Source: Thiomargarita sp. (GTDB lineage Bacteria > Pseudomonadota > Gammaproteobacteria > Beggiatoales > Beggiatoaceae). From it: a stretch of 32,859 nucleotides of DNA. The DNA is taken from contig DYSU01000017.1 of the NCBI GenBank assembly GCA_020726335.1, forward strand, positions 6,720-39,578, written 5' to 3'. The notes beneath the pieces are model-generated. The model saw only the letters and a program-made list of their open reading frames with translations, was not told the origin of the DNA and did not search any database. Shown here piece by piece: positions 9,074 through 18,872 of this stretch (position 1 is the first letter of the stretch; the number at the start of each line of letters is the position of its first letter). The position numbers were made by a program, and so were the translations under genes.

Positions 9074-10558
9074 GTGTTGGTCACTTTGCACCCCACACAA
9101 CAAGGTGCCGTATTGTTGGTTTTATTGCTGGTGTTTTTTTCGGTGTCATTTTATTTTTATCCCAACCGTGCGTCTTTAACCATCGCCCAAATGCAATTAA
9201 ACTTGCAAACCCAACGGCAACAACGTTTATTGCAAGCCAAAGCCGCTTTATTGGGACGGGCCTTGAGCGACAACAACCGCCACGGCAGTTTGCCTTGTCC
9301 TGATAACAACGGCGATGGCTTGGCCGATTTATTACACGGCAAACAATGTCCCAGCGATTTTGGGCCTTTACCATGGCGCACATTGGGTTTAGACAACCAC
9401 TATCGTGATTTATGGTATGGTTTGGCCAAAGATTTTTATGATGCCGATACAGGCAAAACTTTAAACAGTGATGAAAATTTTACCTTATTAAAGGTAAACG
9501 GCAAAACTGACGTGATCGCGCTGGTGATTGAACCTGCAACCGATTCGCCATTGCTCAAGGCAAATATACCGTTAGCCGACTATCTACAAATGGCCAGCAA
9601 CGATTCATCGCGTTATATCCGTTTAACCGAAATGATGCAATGGCTGGAACAACAAGTTTTAACCACTTATCGCCAAGCCTACAGCAATTATTGCCAAAGT
9701 TTTGATCAACCTGAGCCGCATTTATGGCTGATGCCGTTCGGCAATGGCACAAAAGCCACGCTTGGCAACCGCTATGGCCATTTGCCTCATTATGTGCTGG
9801 GGGAAAATTTTACCACCGCTGTAGACCTTCATTGGCAAATCGGCACGCCAACAGGTGAAATCAACGACAATTTTCATCTGGCCAACACCAAAGATTGCAT
9901 TTATCAGGGATTGGATGCGGTTGATTGCGAAATAACCGAAACCGTGACCCAAGCCAATGAATCAACTGAAAAAAAGTTAGCGTTGCGTTATTGGGGCAAT
10001 GACACTTTACACCCCGCTACGCTCAACACCTTGGCCAACCGCGACGTGGTTTTTGACTTAAATCATCGTAAAAATAAAGATTTTCTGTTTAAATTAACCG
10101 TTAAAAAACAGCGCGATGGCGTGCTGATTGACCAAACAACGGTTGTGGCTCAAGCGAAAGACATCATTCAATTAGCCGCACAAAATATAGCGGTTAATGT
10201 CTTGTTGCCCGCGTGGTTGGTGGCGGCTGATTGGCCGAAACAGGTGGTGGCGGTGTTTGCCCCCGAGGAAACGCCTGCGGGTGCAGGTTGTATCAAAGAA
10301 ATCAATTGCTTACAATTATTGAACAGCGCACAACCGAATAATGATAAAAAAGCCTTGCTGTTATTGGCGGGAAAAAAACTTGATGGACAAGTCAGACCCT
10401 CAAACAATGCCAGCGATTATTTTGAACAAGCAAACGCTGATTTGTCAGGCCTAATTTTTCAACAAAATGCGGCAAACATTGATTTTAATGATAAAATAAC
10501 CGTCCTCAAGGCGCGACAAGTCGGTTTGAATCAAAAAAATGGAGAAGTTTGTGAGTAA
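9074..10558 (+). CDS. Type IV pilin-like (PilX/minor-pseudopilin-like) secreted protein
   Basis: Encodes about 494 residues with no close functional assignment. The N-terminus has a short leader, then [17 protein letters not shown], a hydrophobic helix, and an amphipathic continuation ([18 protein letters not shown]). This is the layout of type IV pilin or PilX/MshP-like minor pilins, although the classical prepilin Glu5 is not obvious. A segment [15 protein letters not shown] follows, as in a group of uncharacterised proteobacterial pilin-like proteins. The globular part is probably extracytoplasmic, with several Cys. No ATG is available: GTG at 9074 or TTG at 9077 or 9086 must be used, 5 or more bases after the hemerythrin stop. 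The gene overlaps argC by 8 bases, an odd pairing with an arginine enzyme. Confidence 0.7.
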   Translation: MLVTLHPTQQGAVLLVLLLVFFSVSFYFYPNRASLTIAQMQLNLQTQRQQRLLQAKAALLGRALSDNNRHGSLPCPDNNGDGLADLLHGKQCPSDFGPLPWRTLGLDNHYRDLWYGLAKDFYDADTGKTLNSDENFTLLKVNGKTDVIALVIEPATDSPLLKANIPLADYLQMASNDSSRYIRLTEMMQWLEQQVLTTYRQAYSNYCQSFDQPEPHLWLMPFGNGTKATLGNRYGHLPHYVLGENFTTAVDLHWQIGTPTGEINDNFHLANTKDCIYQGLDAVDCEITETVTQANESTEKKLALRYWGNDTLHPATLNTLANRDVVFDLNHRKNKDFLFKLTVKKQRDGVLIDQTTVVAQAKDIIQLAAQNIAVNVLLPAWLVAADWPKQVVAVFAPEETPAGAGCIKEINCLQLLNSAQPNNDKKALLLLAGKKLDGQVRPSNNASDYFEQANADLSGLIFQQNAANIDFNDKITVLKARQVGLNQKNGEVCE

Positions 10559-11591
10559 AATAAAGGTAGGTATTGTCGGTGGCACAGGTTATACAGGGGT
10601 TGAATTGTTGCGCCTGTTAATCAGCCATCCACAGGTCACGATTGAAGCCATCACTTCCCGTTCTCAAGCGGGAACGGCAGTGGCTGATTTGTTTCCCAAT
10701 TTACGCGGCCATATTGATTTAAATTTTTCTCAACCTGATGCCGATATTTTGGCACAATGTGATGTGTTGTTTTTTGCCACACCCAATGGCACCGCCATGC
10801 AATTGGCACCTGCTTTATTGGCCGCTGGGGTTAAAATCATTGATTTAGCGGCAGATTTTCGCTTGAAAGACCCACAAGTTTGGCAACATTGGTATGGCAT
10901 TGAACACAGTTGCCCCAATTTATTGGCACAAGCGGTTTATGGTTTGCCTGAAATCAACCGCGCACACATTAAAAAAGCTCAATTGGTGGCCAACCCCGGT
11001 TGCTATCCCACGGCGGTGTTGGTGGGTTTTATCCCTTTGTTGGAGCAAGGTTGGATCACCCAGCCGCAACAATTGATTGCGGATGCCAAATCAGGGGTGA
11101 CGGGCGCGGGACGTAAAGCGGCAGTGCATACTTTATTGGGTGAAGCCAGTGAAAATTTCAAAGCTTATGCCGTCAACGGCCACCGCCATTTGCCTGAAAT
11201 TAAACAAGGTCTGAATTGGGTCAGCAACAGCGCGGTTGATTTAACCTTTGTCCCCCATTTAACCCCGATGATTCGCGGTATTCACGCCACGTTATATGCG
11301 CAAACTGACCACAGTGCCAAAGAGATTCATGCTTTGTTTGTGCAACGTTATCAAAATGAACCGTTTATTGATGTGTTGCCTGCCAATGTCAACGCCGAAA
11401 CCCGCAGTGTGCGCGGCAGCAATGTGTGCCGTTTGACGGTGCATAAACCACAAAATGCGTCAGTGTTGGTGATTTGTGCGGTGATTGATAATTTGGTCAA
11501 AGGTGCCGCAGGCCAAGCCGTACAAAATATGAATATTCTGTTCGATTTAGAGGAAACTTCAGGTCTGCAACATCTGGCTTTGTTGCCATAA
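10551..11591 (+). CDS. argC: N-acetyl-gamma-glutamyl-phosphate reductase
   Basis: Encodes 346 residues. ArgC carries out the NADPH-dependent reduction of N-acetyl-glutamyl phosphate to the semialdehyde, the third step of arginine biosynthesis. The N-terminal Rossmann motif is [24 protein letters not shown] and DLFPNLRGH follow, and the catalytic Cys151 is in [26 protein letters not shown] and [11 protein letters not shown] are further family signatures. I chose GTG at 10551 because GGAG lies 6 bases upstream of it; the ATG at 10539 has no site and would add four residues. The start lies inside the end of the pilin-like gene, so translation may be coupled. Other arg genes are not in the window. 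Confidence 0.96.
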   Translation: MSKIKVGIVGGTGYTGVELLRLLISHPQVTIEAITSRSQAGTAVADLFPNLRGHIDLNFSQPDADILAQCDVLFFATPNGTAMQLAPALLAAGVKIIDLAADFRLKDPQVWQHWYGIEHSCPNLLAQAVYGLPEINRAHIKKAQLVANPGCYPTAVLVGFIPLLEQGWITQPQQLIADAKSGVTGAGRKAAVHTLLGEASENFKAYAVNGHRHLPEIKQGLNWVSNSAVDLTFVPHLTPMIRGIHATLYAQTDHSAKEIHALFVQRYQNEPFIDVLPANVNAETRSVRGSNVCRLTVHKPQNASVLVICAVIDNLVKGAAGQAVQNMNILFDLEETSGLQHLALLP

Positions 11592-11687
11592 AATCCTATA
11601 AAACGGTTTTTCAATGGTGACGCTTGGTAGGACAACGTTGATCCATTGCTCAAGATTTCATCCCTCAACATAAAAGACGATAGTATA

Positions 11688-11963
11688 ATGAGTAAACCAA
11701 AAATAATGGCATCGGACAACAAGAACACGGATATTGCCCCTGTTAAAGTGATTCGTGATTCGTTCACCTTGCCCGAAGATGACCACCAGTTGATTGCGCA
11801 ATTACAAGACCGCAGTTTAGGCTTGCGCATTTATTCAACCAAAGGTGAAATTTTACGCGCAGGGCTGCACGCATTGGCCAAAATGAACAGCAAAGATTTT
11901 TTGTTTTATATCAACAGTGTGGAAAAGCTCAAACCCGGTAGACCCAAAACGGCTAAAAATTGA
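11688..11963 (+). CDS. Small basic-tailed protein, possible ribbon-helix-helix-like DNA-binding protein
   Basis: Encodes 91 residues from the ATG at 11688. A disordered charged start is followed by a core, VIRDSFTLPEDDHQLIAQL, then KGEILRAGLHALAKM and a C-terminal PGRPKTAKN. The core resembles a family of uncharacterised short proteobacterial proteins with a strand followed by helices (DSFT.P and ELLRAGLHAL). The GRPK tail resembles an AT-hook, which hints at nucleic-acid binding; neither function is proven. It stands alone 96 bases after argC, and its 3' end overlaps convergent ampD by 11 bases. The upstream in-frame ATG at 11646 would add 14 unlikely residues. Confidence 0.7.
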   Translation: MSKPKIMASDNKNTDIAPVKVIRDSFTLPEDDHQLIAQLQDRSLGLRIYSTKGEILRAGLHALAKMNSKDFLFYINSVEKLKPGRPKTAKN

Positions 11964-12504
11964 GCAACTGTCCTAAATAGGCCCAATCAAAAGCGGCACC
12001 TGGGTCGGTTTTACGTTGGGGTGCGATGTGTTGGTGGCCGACAATGCGTTGGCGCGTGATGGCAGACCAGCGGTCTCGTAAGACGTGAATGATTTGACTC
12101 AATACTTGATATTGTATTGTATTATAAGCCAAATCATCCGTGCCTTCCAGCTCAATACCAATCGAATAATCATTGCAATTATCGCGTCCTTCAAAGTGTG
12201 ATGCCCCCGCGTGCCAAGCGCGGTGATGACAACTGACAAATTGCGTGACTGCGCCTTGACGGCTGATTAAAAAATGCGCCGATACCTTTAAACCGCGCAA
12301 TGACACAAAACTGGGGTGAGCGGTATAATCTAAACGATGACAAAACAAGTCACAAACATGGGTTTGTCCAAACTGCCCTGCGGGCAAACTGATGTTGTGA
12401 ATGACCACCAAACTGATGTCATTGACATCAAGACGATGATTAAAATGAGGAGAAGGTTGATAAAAAACCTTGCTAAACCAGCCATTTGCTTGCAATAAGA
12501 CCAT
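11953..12504 (-). CDS. ampD: 1,6-anhydro-N-acetylmuramyl-L-alanine amidase AmpD
   Basis: Encodes 183 residues of the cytoplasmic zinc amidase that removes the stem peptide from anhydro-muropeptides during wall recycling; in enterobacteria its loss induces AmpC. Zinc ligands and catalytic residues are all at family positions: His36 (VVIHNISLP), Glu118 (SIGIELEGTD), His157 (GHQHIAP), Lys165 and Asp167 (RKTDPG). RAWHAGASHFEGRDNCND is diagnostic of AmpD over other amidase_2 proteins. The gene is divergent from the lytic transglycosylase at 12579, so the two probably share the intervening promoter region and form a peptidoglycan turnover pair. No strong ribosome site precedes the ATG. Confidence 0.96.
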   Translation of the reverse strand: MVLLQANGWFSKVFYQPSPHFNHRLDVNDISLVVIHNISLPAGQFGQTHVCDLFCHRLDYTAHPSFVSLRGLKVSAHFLISRQGAVTQFVSCHHRAWHAGASHFEGRDNCNDYSIGIELEGTDDLAYNTIQYQVLSQIIHVLRDRWSAITRQRIVGHQHIAPQRKTDPGAAFDWAYLGQLLNF

Positions 12505-12578
12505 TGGTTTATTTTTTGCGTTAGTTGAAATAAAGCACCATGATACACCATCACCTTCTAAAAATTGATCATGTCACT

Positions 12579-13313
12579 ATGAAAACAATACAACGCTGTT
12601 TAATCGCTGTCTGTAGCGGTTATTTGTTATATATCAGCCCATTAGCGGCAACTGAAATTTATCGTTATGTGGATGAAGAAGGGCAGTTGCATTTAAGCAA
12701 CAAACCGTTTGATGAGCCACAAGCGCGAAAAAAAACCATTCATATTTATCAATACACTGCACCGACAGAAAACAACACCGCAAGCATTGAAATTTATAAA
12801 TATATTGACCCCGATGGCGTGGTGCATTTTGCTGACCATCAACAAGATGCCCGTTATCAACTGGCCTATGTGGGTCATAACACGCATCAAAAGCAATACC
12901 GCAAGGCCAAAGGCAAACTGACCCGTGAATATCAACAATTGGTCACCCAAGCGGCCAGTTTAAATCGACTCGAACCTTCGCTGTTGTATGCAGTGATTAA
13001 AGCTGAATCGGCGTATAATCCCAATGCCACCTCGGTTAAAGGGGCGGCGGGTTTGATGCAACTGATGCCTGATACCGCCGAACGTTATGGCGTGGTTGAC
13101 CGCTATGACCCTGCGGACAATATCCAAGGCGGGGCGCGTTATTTGCGCGATTTATTGGCTTTATTTAACAATAACATGGAATTGGCTGTGGCGGCCTACA
13201 ATGCGGGCGAAAATGCGGTGATTCGTTATGGCAACCAAATTCCACCCTATGCCGAAACCAAATATTATGTCAGCCGCGTGATGTCGTTGTATCAAGCCTA
13301 TAAAAGCTTATAG
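12579..13313 (+). CDS. Periplasmic lytic transglycosylase (SLT) with two DUF4124-like repeats
   Basis: Encodes 244 residues. A signal peptide (MKTIQRCLIAVCSGYLLYIS, cleavage near PLAA) precedes two short repeats with the form EIYRYVDEEGQLHLSN (about 26-41) and EIYKYIDPDGVVHFAD (about 71-86), as in DUF4124. The C-terminal goose-lysozyme-like SLT domain has catalytic Glu143 (IKAESAYNP), GLMQLMP and AAYNAGENAV. The enzyme should cleave MurNAc-GlcNAc bonds to release the 1,6-anhydro products on which AmpD acts after import. The ATG at 12579 is preferred because it starts the signal peptide; the one at 12540 adds 13 polar residues. Its last 6 bases overlap zur on the opposite strand. Confidence 0.9.
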   Translation: MKTIQRCLIAVCSGYLLYISPLAATEIYRYVDEEGQLHLSNKPFDEPQARKKTIHIYQYTAPTENNTASIEIYKYIDPDGVVHFADHQQDARYQLAYVGHNTHQKQYRKAKGKLTREYQQLVTQAASLNRLEPSLLYAVIKAESAYNPNATSVKGAAGLMQLMPDTAERYGVVDRYDPADNIQGGARYLRDLLALFNNNMELAVAAYNAGENAVIRYGNQIPPYAETKYYVSRVMSLYQAYKSL

Positions 13314-13835
13314 CGTAGGTTGTTCTTCCCTTTGCGGCAGATGGCAATGGCAATGGGTACACTGGCCAGACACTTCTACCACTTGTTCTTCAATTTCAAA
13401 CTGCATTTCTTGGGCGCGGTTTAAAATGGTTTCGCTGATCATCGGGGAATTTAATTCCAGCGCGTTGCCACAGGCTTTGCAAATAAAAAATTGCGGCACA
13501 TGGACTGTATCAGGCTGGGTGCAAGCGATGAACGCATTAAGCGATGAAATTTTATGAATCAAGCCTTGTTCTATTAAAAATTCCAATGCCCGATAAACGG
13601 TGGGCGGCGCGGCGCGGCGTTCTTGTTGTTTTTGCAATTGATCTAAAATCAAATACGCGCCCGCAGGTTTTTGATTTTGCCACACCAAACCCAACACTTG
13701 TCGCCTAAGCGGGGTTAAACGCACATTTTTGCGTTTGCACAATAAATCAGCCTGTTTTAAAGCATTGTTGACAAAAACTTCGCGTTCTTCTTTAGAAATC
13801 ATGGCATTACAACGGTGTAAAATTAAGTCACTCAT
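13308..13835 (-). CDS. zur: Zinc uptake regulator Zur (Fur family)
   Basis: Encodes 175 residues of a Fur-family repressor, closest to Zur. The N-terminal winged helix contains NVRLTPLRRQVLGLVW and PPTVYRALEFLIEQGLIHKI, as in E. coli Zur. Structural zinc cysteines appear as CKACG and CTHCHCH, and HVPQFFIC is the regulatory-site region. With zinc bound, Zur represses zinc importers and zinc-sparing paralogues. It is the last gene of the apparent purM-purN-deaminase-zur unit, 15 bases after the deaminase stop, with AAGG 6 bases before the ATG at 13835. The znuABC genes normally next to zur are absent, and I saw no good Zur box in this window. Confidence 0.88.
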   Translation of the reverse strand: MSDLILHRCNAMISKEEREVFVNNALKQADLLCKRKNVRLTPLRRQVLGLVWQNQKPAGAYLILDQLQKQQERRAAPPTVYRALEFLIEQGLIHKISSLNAFIACTQPDTVHVPQFFICKACGNALELNSPMISETILNRAQEMQFEIEEQVVEVSGQCTHCHCHLPQREEQPTL

Positions 13836-13850
13836 AGTTTGCCTTTACCT

Positions 13851-14339
13851 TTAATAGGTCGGCATGGTGGGCAGATTCTTCCATTGGGTCAACAACTGAT
13901 AACAAGCCTCATATAAAAAATGCGGAGTCAATTGCACCGAGCTTTGTCCCCATTCAATCATTTGCTGATTGGAAATGGTCAATTCATTAAAACCCAATTT
14001 TTGCACATCCGCAATGTCCGTCCCATAAACGATACGGTCAATTTTCGCCCAATGAATGGCAGAAAAACACATGGGACAAGGTTCCGTGGTCGAATAAATC
14101 ACACAGCCTGATAAATCATGGGTTTGAAAACGTTGGCTGGCCAAACGGATGGCATTCACTTCTGCATGACAAGTGGCATCAATACCGCACAACACGTTGT
14201 TAGCCGCCACGGCGATGATTTCATCATTTTTGACAATACATGCCCCAAAAGGCCCCCCGTTTAAAGTGCGCAAATTATGCGCAGCGGCGGCAATCGCCTG
14301 TCGCATAAAGATTTCTTGGGGTTGGTATTGCGCCATCAT
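13851..14339 (-). CDS. Zinc nucleobase/nucleoside deaminase, guanine deaminase-like
   Basis: Encodes 162 residues of the cytidine/deoxycytidylate deaminase fold. Zinc ligands and catalytic Glu are His58 and Glu60 (CHAEVNAI) and Cys88 and Cys91 (TTEPCPMCFSAIHW). NGGPFGACIV and GTDIADVQKLGFNE favour the guanine deaminase (GuaD-like) branch over tRNA adenosine deaminase TadA, so the likely reaction is guanine to xanthine plus ammonia; substrate should be treated as unproven. The start overlaps the purN stop as ATGA, indicating coupled translation with the purine pathway genes. A second ATG directly follows the first. Confidence 0.85.
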   Translation of the reverse strand: MMAQYQPQEIFMRQAIAAAAHNLRTLNGGPFGACIVKNDEIIAVAANNVLCGIDATCHAEVNAIRLASQRFQTHDLSGCVIYSTTEPCPMCFSAIHWAKIDRIVYGTDIADVQKLGFNELTISNQQMIEWGQSSVQLTPHFLYEACYQLLTQWKNLPTMPTY

Positions 14340-14932
14340 TCGTCTATATCATCCACCAAAAGTTGCGTTGACCATTTCACCTTGCCTTGGGCAAATTCGC
14401 GCAACACTTGTGGATAAAGTTGATGTTCTTGTACCAACACCCGCATGGCCAGTGTGTGTTCATCATCATCAGCCAAAACAGGCACTTGCGCTTGTTTGAT
14501 GATGGGACCTGCGTCCAATTTTGGGGTGACAAAATGCACTGTCACACCATGAACCGCATCGCCTGCATCCAACGCCCGTTGATGGGTGTTCAAGCCTTTG
14601 TATTTGGGCAATAAAGACGGGTGAATATTGAGCAAGCGGCCTAAATAGTGTTGCACAAATGCGCGGGTGAGAATGCGCATAAACCCCGCCAAAACCACCA
14701 CATCGGGTTGAAATTCATCAATTTTTTCCCTCAATTGTTGATCAAAGGCCTCACGGCTAAAACCCTTGCTGGCCACCACGGCGGTGGGAATGTGGTGGGC
14801 TTTGGCAAATTCCAGACCCAAGGCATCGGCTTGATTGCTGATGACCGCCACCACTTGATACAAGTTTTGGCTGTTGGCGACAATCGCTTGTAAATTACTG
14901 CCCCGTCCTGAAATCAAAACCACCACGTTCAT
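14336..14932 (-). CDS. purN: Phosphoribosylglycinamide formyltransferase (10-formyl-THF dependent)
   Basis: Encodes 198 residues. PurN transfers a formyl group from 10-formyltetrahydrofolate to GAR in de novo purine synthesis. The N-terminal [13 protein letters not shown] binds the phosphoribosyl substrate. Catalytic residues are Asn102, His104 ([12 protein letters not shown]) and Asp140 ([10 protein letters not shown]), and GLNTHQRAL is diagnostic. The start at 14932 forms an ATGA overlap with the purM stop, the usual coupling of purMN. An upstream in-frame ATG would extend into purM and is rejected. Confidence 0.96.
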   Translation of the reverse strand: MNVVVLISGRGSNLQAIVANSQNLYQVVAVISNQADALGLEFAKAHHIPTAVVASKGFSREAFDQQLREKIDEFQPDVVVLAGFMRILTRAFVQHYLGRLLNIHPSLLPKYKGLNTHQRALDAGDAVHGVTVHFVTPKLDAGPIIKQAQVPVLADDDEHTLAMRVLVQEHQLYPQVLREFAQGKVKWSTQLLVDDIDE

Positions 14933-15930
14933 GCGTTGACACAAACCCCCATAATCCACACGGTTTCACCTGCGGCGGTTAAAATTTCAAGGGTTTTGTC
15001 CACATCATCGGGTGCGACACACAACACCATGCCCACGCCACAATTGAAAGTGCGCAACATTTCCACTTCAGCCACGCCGCCTTGCTGTTGTAGCCAAGTA
15101 AAAATGGGGGGCCGTTGCCAACGGGTATAATCAATGTGTGCTTTGATGTTGGCAGGCAAAACACGCGGTAAATTCTCAGGCAAGCCCCCGCCTGTGATGT
15201 GCGCCAACGCTTTGACCTTGATTTGTTTGAATAAATTCAACAGCGGCTTGACATAAATGCGGGTGGGGGTCAGCAAAGTTTCCCCCAAGGTTTGGCCGTC
15301 AAAAGCCATCGCTAAATCGGCATGGCTGTGGTCTAAAATTTTGCGAATCAATGAATAGCCGTTAGAATGCGTACCGCTGGAAGCCATGCCCAACAACACA
15401 TCGCCCGCTTGAATGCTTGAACCATCAATGATCTGGCTTTTTTCCACCACACCCACACAAAAACCTGCCAAGTCATAATCACCGTGTTGATACATGCCGG
15501 GCATTTCTGCGGTTTCACCGCCAACCAAAGCCGCGCCCGCTTGTTCACACCCTGCGGCAATGCCCTCAATCACTTGGGTTGCTTGGTCAACATGCAACTG
15601 GCCTGTGGCATAATAATCAAGGAAAAACAACGGCTCAGCCCCTTGTACCACCAAATCGTTGACACACATGGCCACCAAATCAATGCCGATGGTTTGGTGT
15701 TGGTTCATTTGCATGGCCAGTTTTAATTTGGTTCCCACGCCATCGGTGGCAGAAACCAAGACAGGCTGTTGATAGCGGCCAGCGGGCAATTCAAACAACG
15801 CCCCAAAACCGCCCAAACCAGCCAACACCTCTGCACGGCGGGTGCGTGCGGCCAAAGGTTTGATTTGCTCAACTAAACGGTTGCCACTGTCAATATCCAC
15901 ACCCGCATCACGGTAACTGAGAGAAGTCAT
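14929..15930 (-). CDS. purM: Phosphoribosylformylglycinamidine cyclo-ligase (AIR synthetase)
   Basis: Encodes 333 residues. PurM closes the imidazole ring, converting FGAM plus ATP to [23 protein letters not shown] starts the protein as in E. coli; [43 protein letters not shown] and [16 protein letters not shown] are strong family motifs. The ATG at 15930 gives the usual length; the longer reading from 15996 would run through the promoter described at 15964-15992. First gene of the purM-purN-deaminase-zur unit. No folate gene is in this unit, although GTP from this pathway feeds FolE2 encoded upstream. Confidence 0.96.
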   Translation of the reverse strand: MTSLSYRDAGVDIDSGNRLVEQIKPLAARTRRAEVLAGLGGFGALFELPAGRYQQPVLVSATDGVGTKLKLAMQMNQHQTIGIDLVAMCVNDLVVQGAEPLFFLDYYATGQLHVDQATQVIEGIAAGCEQAGAALVGGETAEMPGMYQHGDYDLAGFCVGVVEKSQIIDGSSIQAGDVLLGMASSGTHSNGYSLIRKILDHSHADLAMAFDGQTLGETLLTPTRIYVKPLLNLFKQIKVKALAHITGGGLPENLPRVLPANIKAHIDYTRWQRPPIFTWLQQQGGVAEVEMLRTFNCGVGMVLCVAPDDVDKTLEILTAAGETVWIMGVCVNA

Positions 15931-15963
15931 GTTGTCGTTTAACACCTTGTTGCAAAAAGGGCG

Positions 15964-15992
15964 ATTGTGAAGGGCAGGGGCATAATTGTCAA
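15964..15992 (-). promoter_or_regulatory. Sigma70-type promoter for purM
   Basis: On the minus strand a perfect TTGACA (15992-15987) is followed after exactly 17 bases by CACAAT (15969-15964), 34 bases before the purM ATG. The -35 lies in an imperfect dyad with arms TGTCA and TGACA (15987-16004) that could bind a regulator. It does not resemble a PurR or Zur box. Confidence 0.55.
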
Positions 15993-16042
15993 TCACTTGT
16001 GACAGGCAATGATATAGCCTAACACAAATAAGGTCATTTTGG

Positions 16043-16075
16043 GAAAAAACTTCCCAAGCTCAAAGGCTTGGGGAT
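16043..16075 (-). terminator. Intrinsic terminator after folE2
   Basis: On the minus strand the stem CCCAAGC / GCTTGGG (16072-16066 with 16059-16053, 6-base loop) is followed by AAG and six T. It begins about 13 bases after the folE2 stop. This separates dxs-folE2 from the purM unit. A second, overlapping GGGAA/TTCCC pairing at 16041-16055 could compete. Confidence 0.7.
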
Positions 16076-16084
16076 TTAGGCGGG

Positions 16085-16891
16085 CTATGTGATTTTTTTG
16101 TTTTTTGCAATCAAAGCGTAGGCTGAATGGTTGTGAATGGATTCAAAGTTTTCTGATTCAACCACATAGGCATCAATGCGTTTGTCCACATTCAATTCAG
16201 CGGCGACATCGCGCACAATATCTTCGACGAATTTAGGGTTTTGATAGGCGCGCTCAGTCACTAATTTTTCATCGGCGCGTTTGAGCAAACTGAACAATTC
16301 ACACGATGCTTGGCGTTCAGCGACATCAATCAAATCTTCAATCCAGACAAAACTGTTGGTTTTTGCGCTGATAGTGACATGTGAACGTTGGTTGTGCGCG
16401 CCATGGTCGGCGATTTTTTTGGAGCAAGGACACAAACTGGTGACAGGCACCACCACTTTAACCGTGATTTTTGGTTGCTTGTCTTCAATTTCACCGATGA
16501 ACGTCACTTCATAATCCAACAGGCTTTTCACCCCAGAAACAGGCGCGGTTTTATTGACGAAATAGGGAAAGCGCATTTCAATATGGCCTGATTGGGCTTC
16601 CAAACGCTCCACCATTTCCACCAACATCACTTTGAAGGATTTAATGGTCAATTCATATTCATTGCTGTTGAGAATCTCAACAAACCGCGACATATGCGTT
16701 CCCTTAAAATCATGGGGCAAATTGACATACATATTAAAATTGGCAATCGTGTGTTGTTCCCGTCCCGAACGGTCGCTGACTTGCACGGGATGTTTGACAT
16801 CTTTAATCCCCACTTTATCAATGGCAATTCGACGGATGTCGATTGAACTTTGTACATCTGCAATGATGTCACAACGCGCTTCTTGGCGCAT
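16085..16891 (-). CDS. folE2: GTP cyclohydrolase FolE2 (type IB)
   Basis: Encodes 268 residues of GCYH-IB, which converts GTP to dihydroneopterin triphosphate, the first step of folate (and queuosine/biopterin) synthesis. Metal ligands by comparison with the Neisseria enzyme are Cys154 (TSLCPCSK), His166 (GAHNQRSH), Glu208 (RADEKL) and His253 (SIHNHSAYA). The enzyme tolerates metals other than zinc, and in several bacteria it is a Zur-regulated backup for the zinc enzyme FolE. Here it starts 9 bases after the dxs stop with GGAG 6 bases before the ATG, so it is co-transcribed with dxs, and I see no Zur site. It may therefore be the housekeeping enzyme in this organism. Confidence 0.95.
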   Translation of the reverse strand: MRQEARCDIIADVQSSIDIRRIAIDKVGIKDVKHPVQVSDRSGREQHTIANFNMYVNLPHDFKGTHMSRFVEILNSNEYELTIKSFKVMLVEMVERLEAQSGHIEMRFPYFVNKTAPVSGVKSLLDYEVTFIGEIEDKQPKITVKVVVPVTSLCPCSKKIADHGAHNQRSHVTISAKTNSFVWIEDLIDVAERQASCELFSLLKRADEKLVTERAYQNPKFVEDIVRDVAAELNVDKRIDAYVVESENFESIHNHSAYALIAKNKKIT

Positions 16892-16900
16892 GGCTTGCTC

Positions 16901-18784
16901 CTAAGTATCTATAAAATGTTGAATATTTTGCAACATGCCCGCAGCATCTAAACCGTGTTGTTTCAATAAATCCTCACGTTTGCCCTGTTCAATAAACAAA
17001 TCAGGCAAAGCCAAATTCAAAATTTTGGGTCGTCCTTGTTGAGTCAACAAAAATTCATTCACCGCACTGCCTGCGCCGCCTGCCAATACATTTTCTTCAA
17101 CAGTCACTAAAATTTCTTCATGGGCTTGCAATTGTTCAAGTAATTCAATGTCTAACGGTTTAACAAACCGCATGTCAATCACATGGGCATTCAACCGTTG
17201 ACCCACTTGCAACGCTTCAGACAACAGCGTGCCAAACACCAACAAACTGATTTTGGCCACACAAGGCAGGTTCTCATCGCGTTGCAAAACCCATTGCGCC
17301 TTGCCCAGTGGCAACAAAGGCGCGGTTTTATCAATGTCCACCCCCGTGCCATGGGCGCGTGGATAACGCACTGCACAAGGCAGGTTCAAAGCCAATCCCG
17401 TGGACAACATGCGATAACACTCGTTTTCATCGCTGGGAGTCATCACCACCATATTGGGAATACAACGCAGATAACTCAAGTCAAACAAACCCACATGGGT
17501 CGCACCATCTGCGCCGACAATGCCCGCACGGTCAATGGCAAACAACACAGGCAGTTGTTGCAAAGCGACATCGTGAATCAATTGGTCATAAGCGCGTTGC
17601 AAAAAAGTGGAATAAATCGCCACCACAGGTTTAATGCCTTCGCACGCCAGACCTGCGGCCAGCGTCACACTGTGCTGTTCGGCAATCCCCACATCAATAT
17701 AACGTTCAGGGTGACGTTTGGCAAACTCAACCAAGCCCGAACCTTCACACATCGCAGGCGTAATGGCAAACAGCTTGGGTTCAAGCATCGCTTGATCACA
17801 CAACCATTGGGAAAAAACTTGGGTATAGGTCAACGCGGCTTTCGGCTTGGGGCTGAATTGACCCGTGTCGCAATCAAACGCACTCACACCGTGATAAGCC
17901 AACGGGTTGTTTTCCGCAGGCAAAAAACCTTTGCCTTTTTGCGTCACCACATGCAAAAATTGCGGCCCCGTCAACCCCTGCATATTGGTCAACGTTTTGA
18001 TTAATAACGGTAAATTGTGGCCATCAATCGGCCCGATATAATTAAACCCCAGCTCTTCAAACAGCGTCCCGGGTGCAATCATGCCCTTAAAATGCTCTTC
18101 GGTGCGTTTGGCCAATTCCCGAAAAGTGGGCATGTGTTTTAATGCTTTTTTACTGCTTTCGCGCAAACTGGTGTAAAAATGGCTGGATAAAATACTGCTC
18201 AAATAATTGGACAACGCGCCGACATTTTCCGAAATCGACATGTCATTGTCATTCAGCACCACCAATAAATTCGCTTTTACGCCGCCTGCGTGGTTCAAAG
18301 CTTCGAACGCCATGCCTGCGGTCATTGCGCCATCGCCAATAATCGCCACTGTTTTGCGCGTTTGCTTTAAAAAATCATGCGCCAACGACATGCCCAACGC
18401 CGCGCTGATGGATGTGCTGGAATGGCCGACCCCAAACGCATCATAGGGGCTTTCATTGCGGCGCGGAAAACCCGAAATTCCACCTTGTTGGCGAATATGC
18501 GCCATCGCTTCGCGCCGTTCGGTTAAAATTTTATGGGTGTATGCTTGGTGGCCAACATCCCAAACCAAGCGGTCATGGGGGGTGTTGAAGACATAATGCA
18601 AAGCCAGCGTTAATTCGACTGTGCCTAAATTGGAAGCCAAATGCCCCCCCGTTTTGCTCAATGTGGTTAATAAAAACTGACGAATTTGTTGGGCTAAAGC
18701 CAACAATTGGGCTTCGTTCACAGACCGCAATTGTTGAGGGGTGTTTAGGGTTTTAAGCAGGGTATCATCGCGGTGTTGTTTCAT
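16901..18784 (-). CDS. dxs: 1-deoxy-D-xylulose-5-phosphate synthase
   Basis: Encodes 627 residues, the usual length. Dxs condenses pyruvate and glyceraldehyde-3-phosphate in the first step of the MEP isoprenoid pathway, using thiamine diphosphate. Visible signatures are [33 protein letters not shown], the ThDP motif [19 protein letters not shown] continuing to [15 protein letters not shown], and the transketolase-like [16 protein letters not shown] and [15 protein letters not shown]. It heads a dxs-folE2 unit. No ispA or xseB is adjacent, unlike enterobacteria. Confidence 0.97.
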   Translation of the reverse strand: MKQHRDDTLLKTLNTPQQLRSVNEAQLLALAQQIRQFLLTTLSKTGGHLASNLGTVELTLALHYVFNTPHDRLVWDVGHQAYTHKILTERREAMAHIRQQGGISGFPRRNESPYDAFGVGHSSTSISAALGMSLAHDFLKQTRKTVAIIGDGAMTAGMAFEALNHAGGVKANLLVVLNDNDMSISENVGALSNYLSSILSSHFYTSLRESSKKALKHMPTFRELAKRTEEHFKGMIAPGTLFEELGFNYIGPIDGHNLPLLIKTLTNMQGLTGPQFLHVVTQKGKGFLPAENNPLAYHGVSAFDCDTGQFSPKPKAALTYTQVFSQWLCDQAMLEPKLFAITPAMCEGSGLVEFAKRHPERYIDVGIAEQHSVTLAAGLACEGIKPVVAIYSTFLQRAYDQLIHDVALQQLPVLFAIDRAGIVGADGATHVGLFDLSYLRCIPNMVVMTPSDENECYRMLSTGLALNLPCAVRYPRAHGTGVDIDKTAPLLPLGKAQWVLQRDENLPCVAKISLLVFGTLLSEALQVGQRLNAHVIDMRFVKPLDIELLEQLQAHEEILVTVEENVLAGGAGSAVNEFLLTQQGRPKILNLALPDLFIEQGKREDLLKQHGLDAAGMLQNIQHFIDT

Positions 18785-18807
18785 AAGACGATTTCAAAAA
18801 TCCGTTG

Positions 18808-18813
18808 ATTATA
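18808..18813 (-). promoter_or_regulatory. Possible -10 element for dxs
   Basis: A perfect TATAAT on the minus strand ends 24 bases before the dxs ATG. The -35 position at 17-base spacing (TTATTT) is poor, so only the -10 is convincing. Confidence 0.35.
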
Positions 18814-18872
18814 CGCTGGAATGGCGACAGAAATAAACTTATCATAAAGGGATGATGAATGCAGGCTGTTGA

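Noticed and set aside
10655-10674. TTCCCG / CGGGAA palindrome resembling the one at 24142
   Set aside because: It encodes the conserved SRSQAG segment of ArgC, so chance within coding sequence is the better explanation.
11351-11830. Open frame of 159 codons on the minus strand
   Set aside because: It crosses the end of argC, the gap and the next small gene in antisense and has no recognisable motif.
13851-14339. tRNA adenosine deaminase TadA as identity for the deaminase
   Set aside because: The NGGPFGACIV start and the GTDIADVQKLGFNE region fit the guanine deaminase branch better than TadA.
17183-18004. Open frame of 273 codons on the plus strand
   Set aside because: It is antisense to dxs, rich in His, Arg and Gln, with no domain-like pattern; a composition effect of the dxs reading frame.
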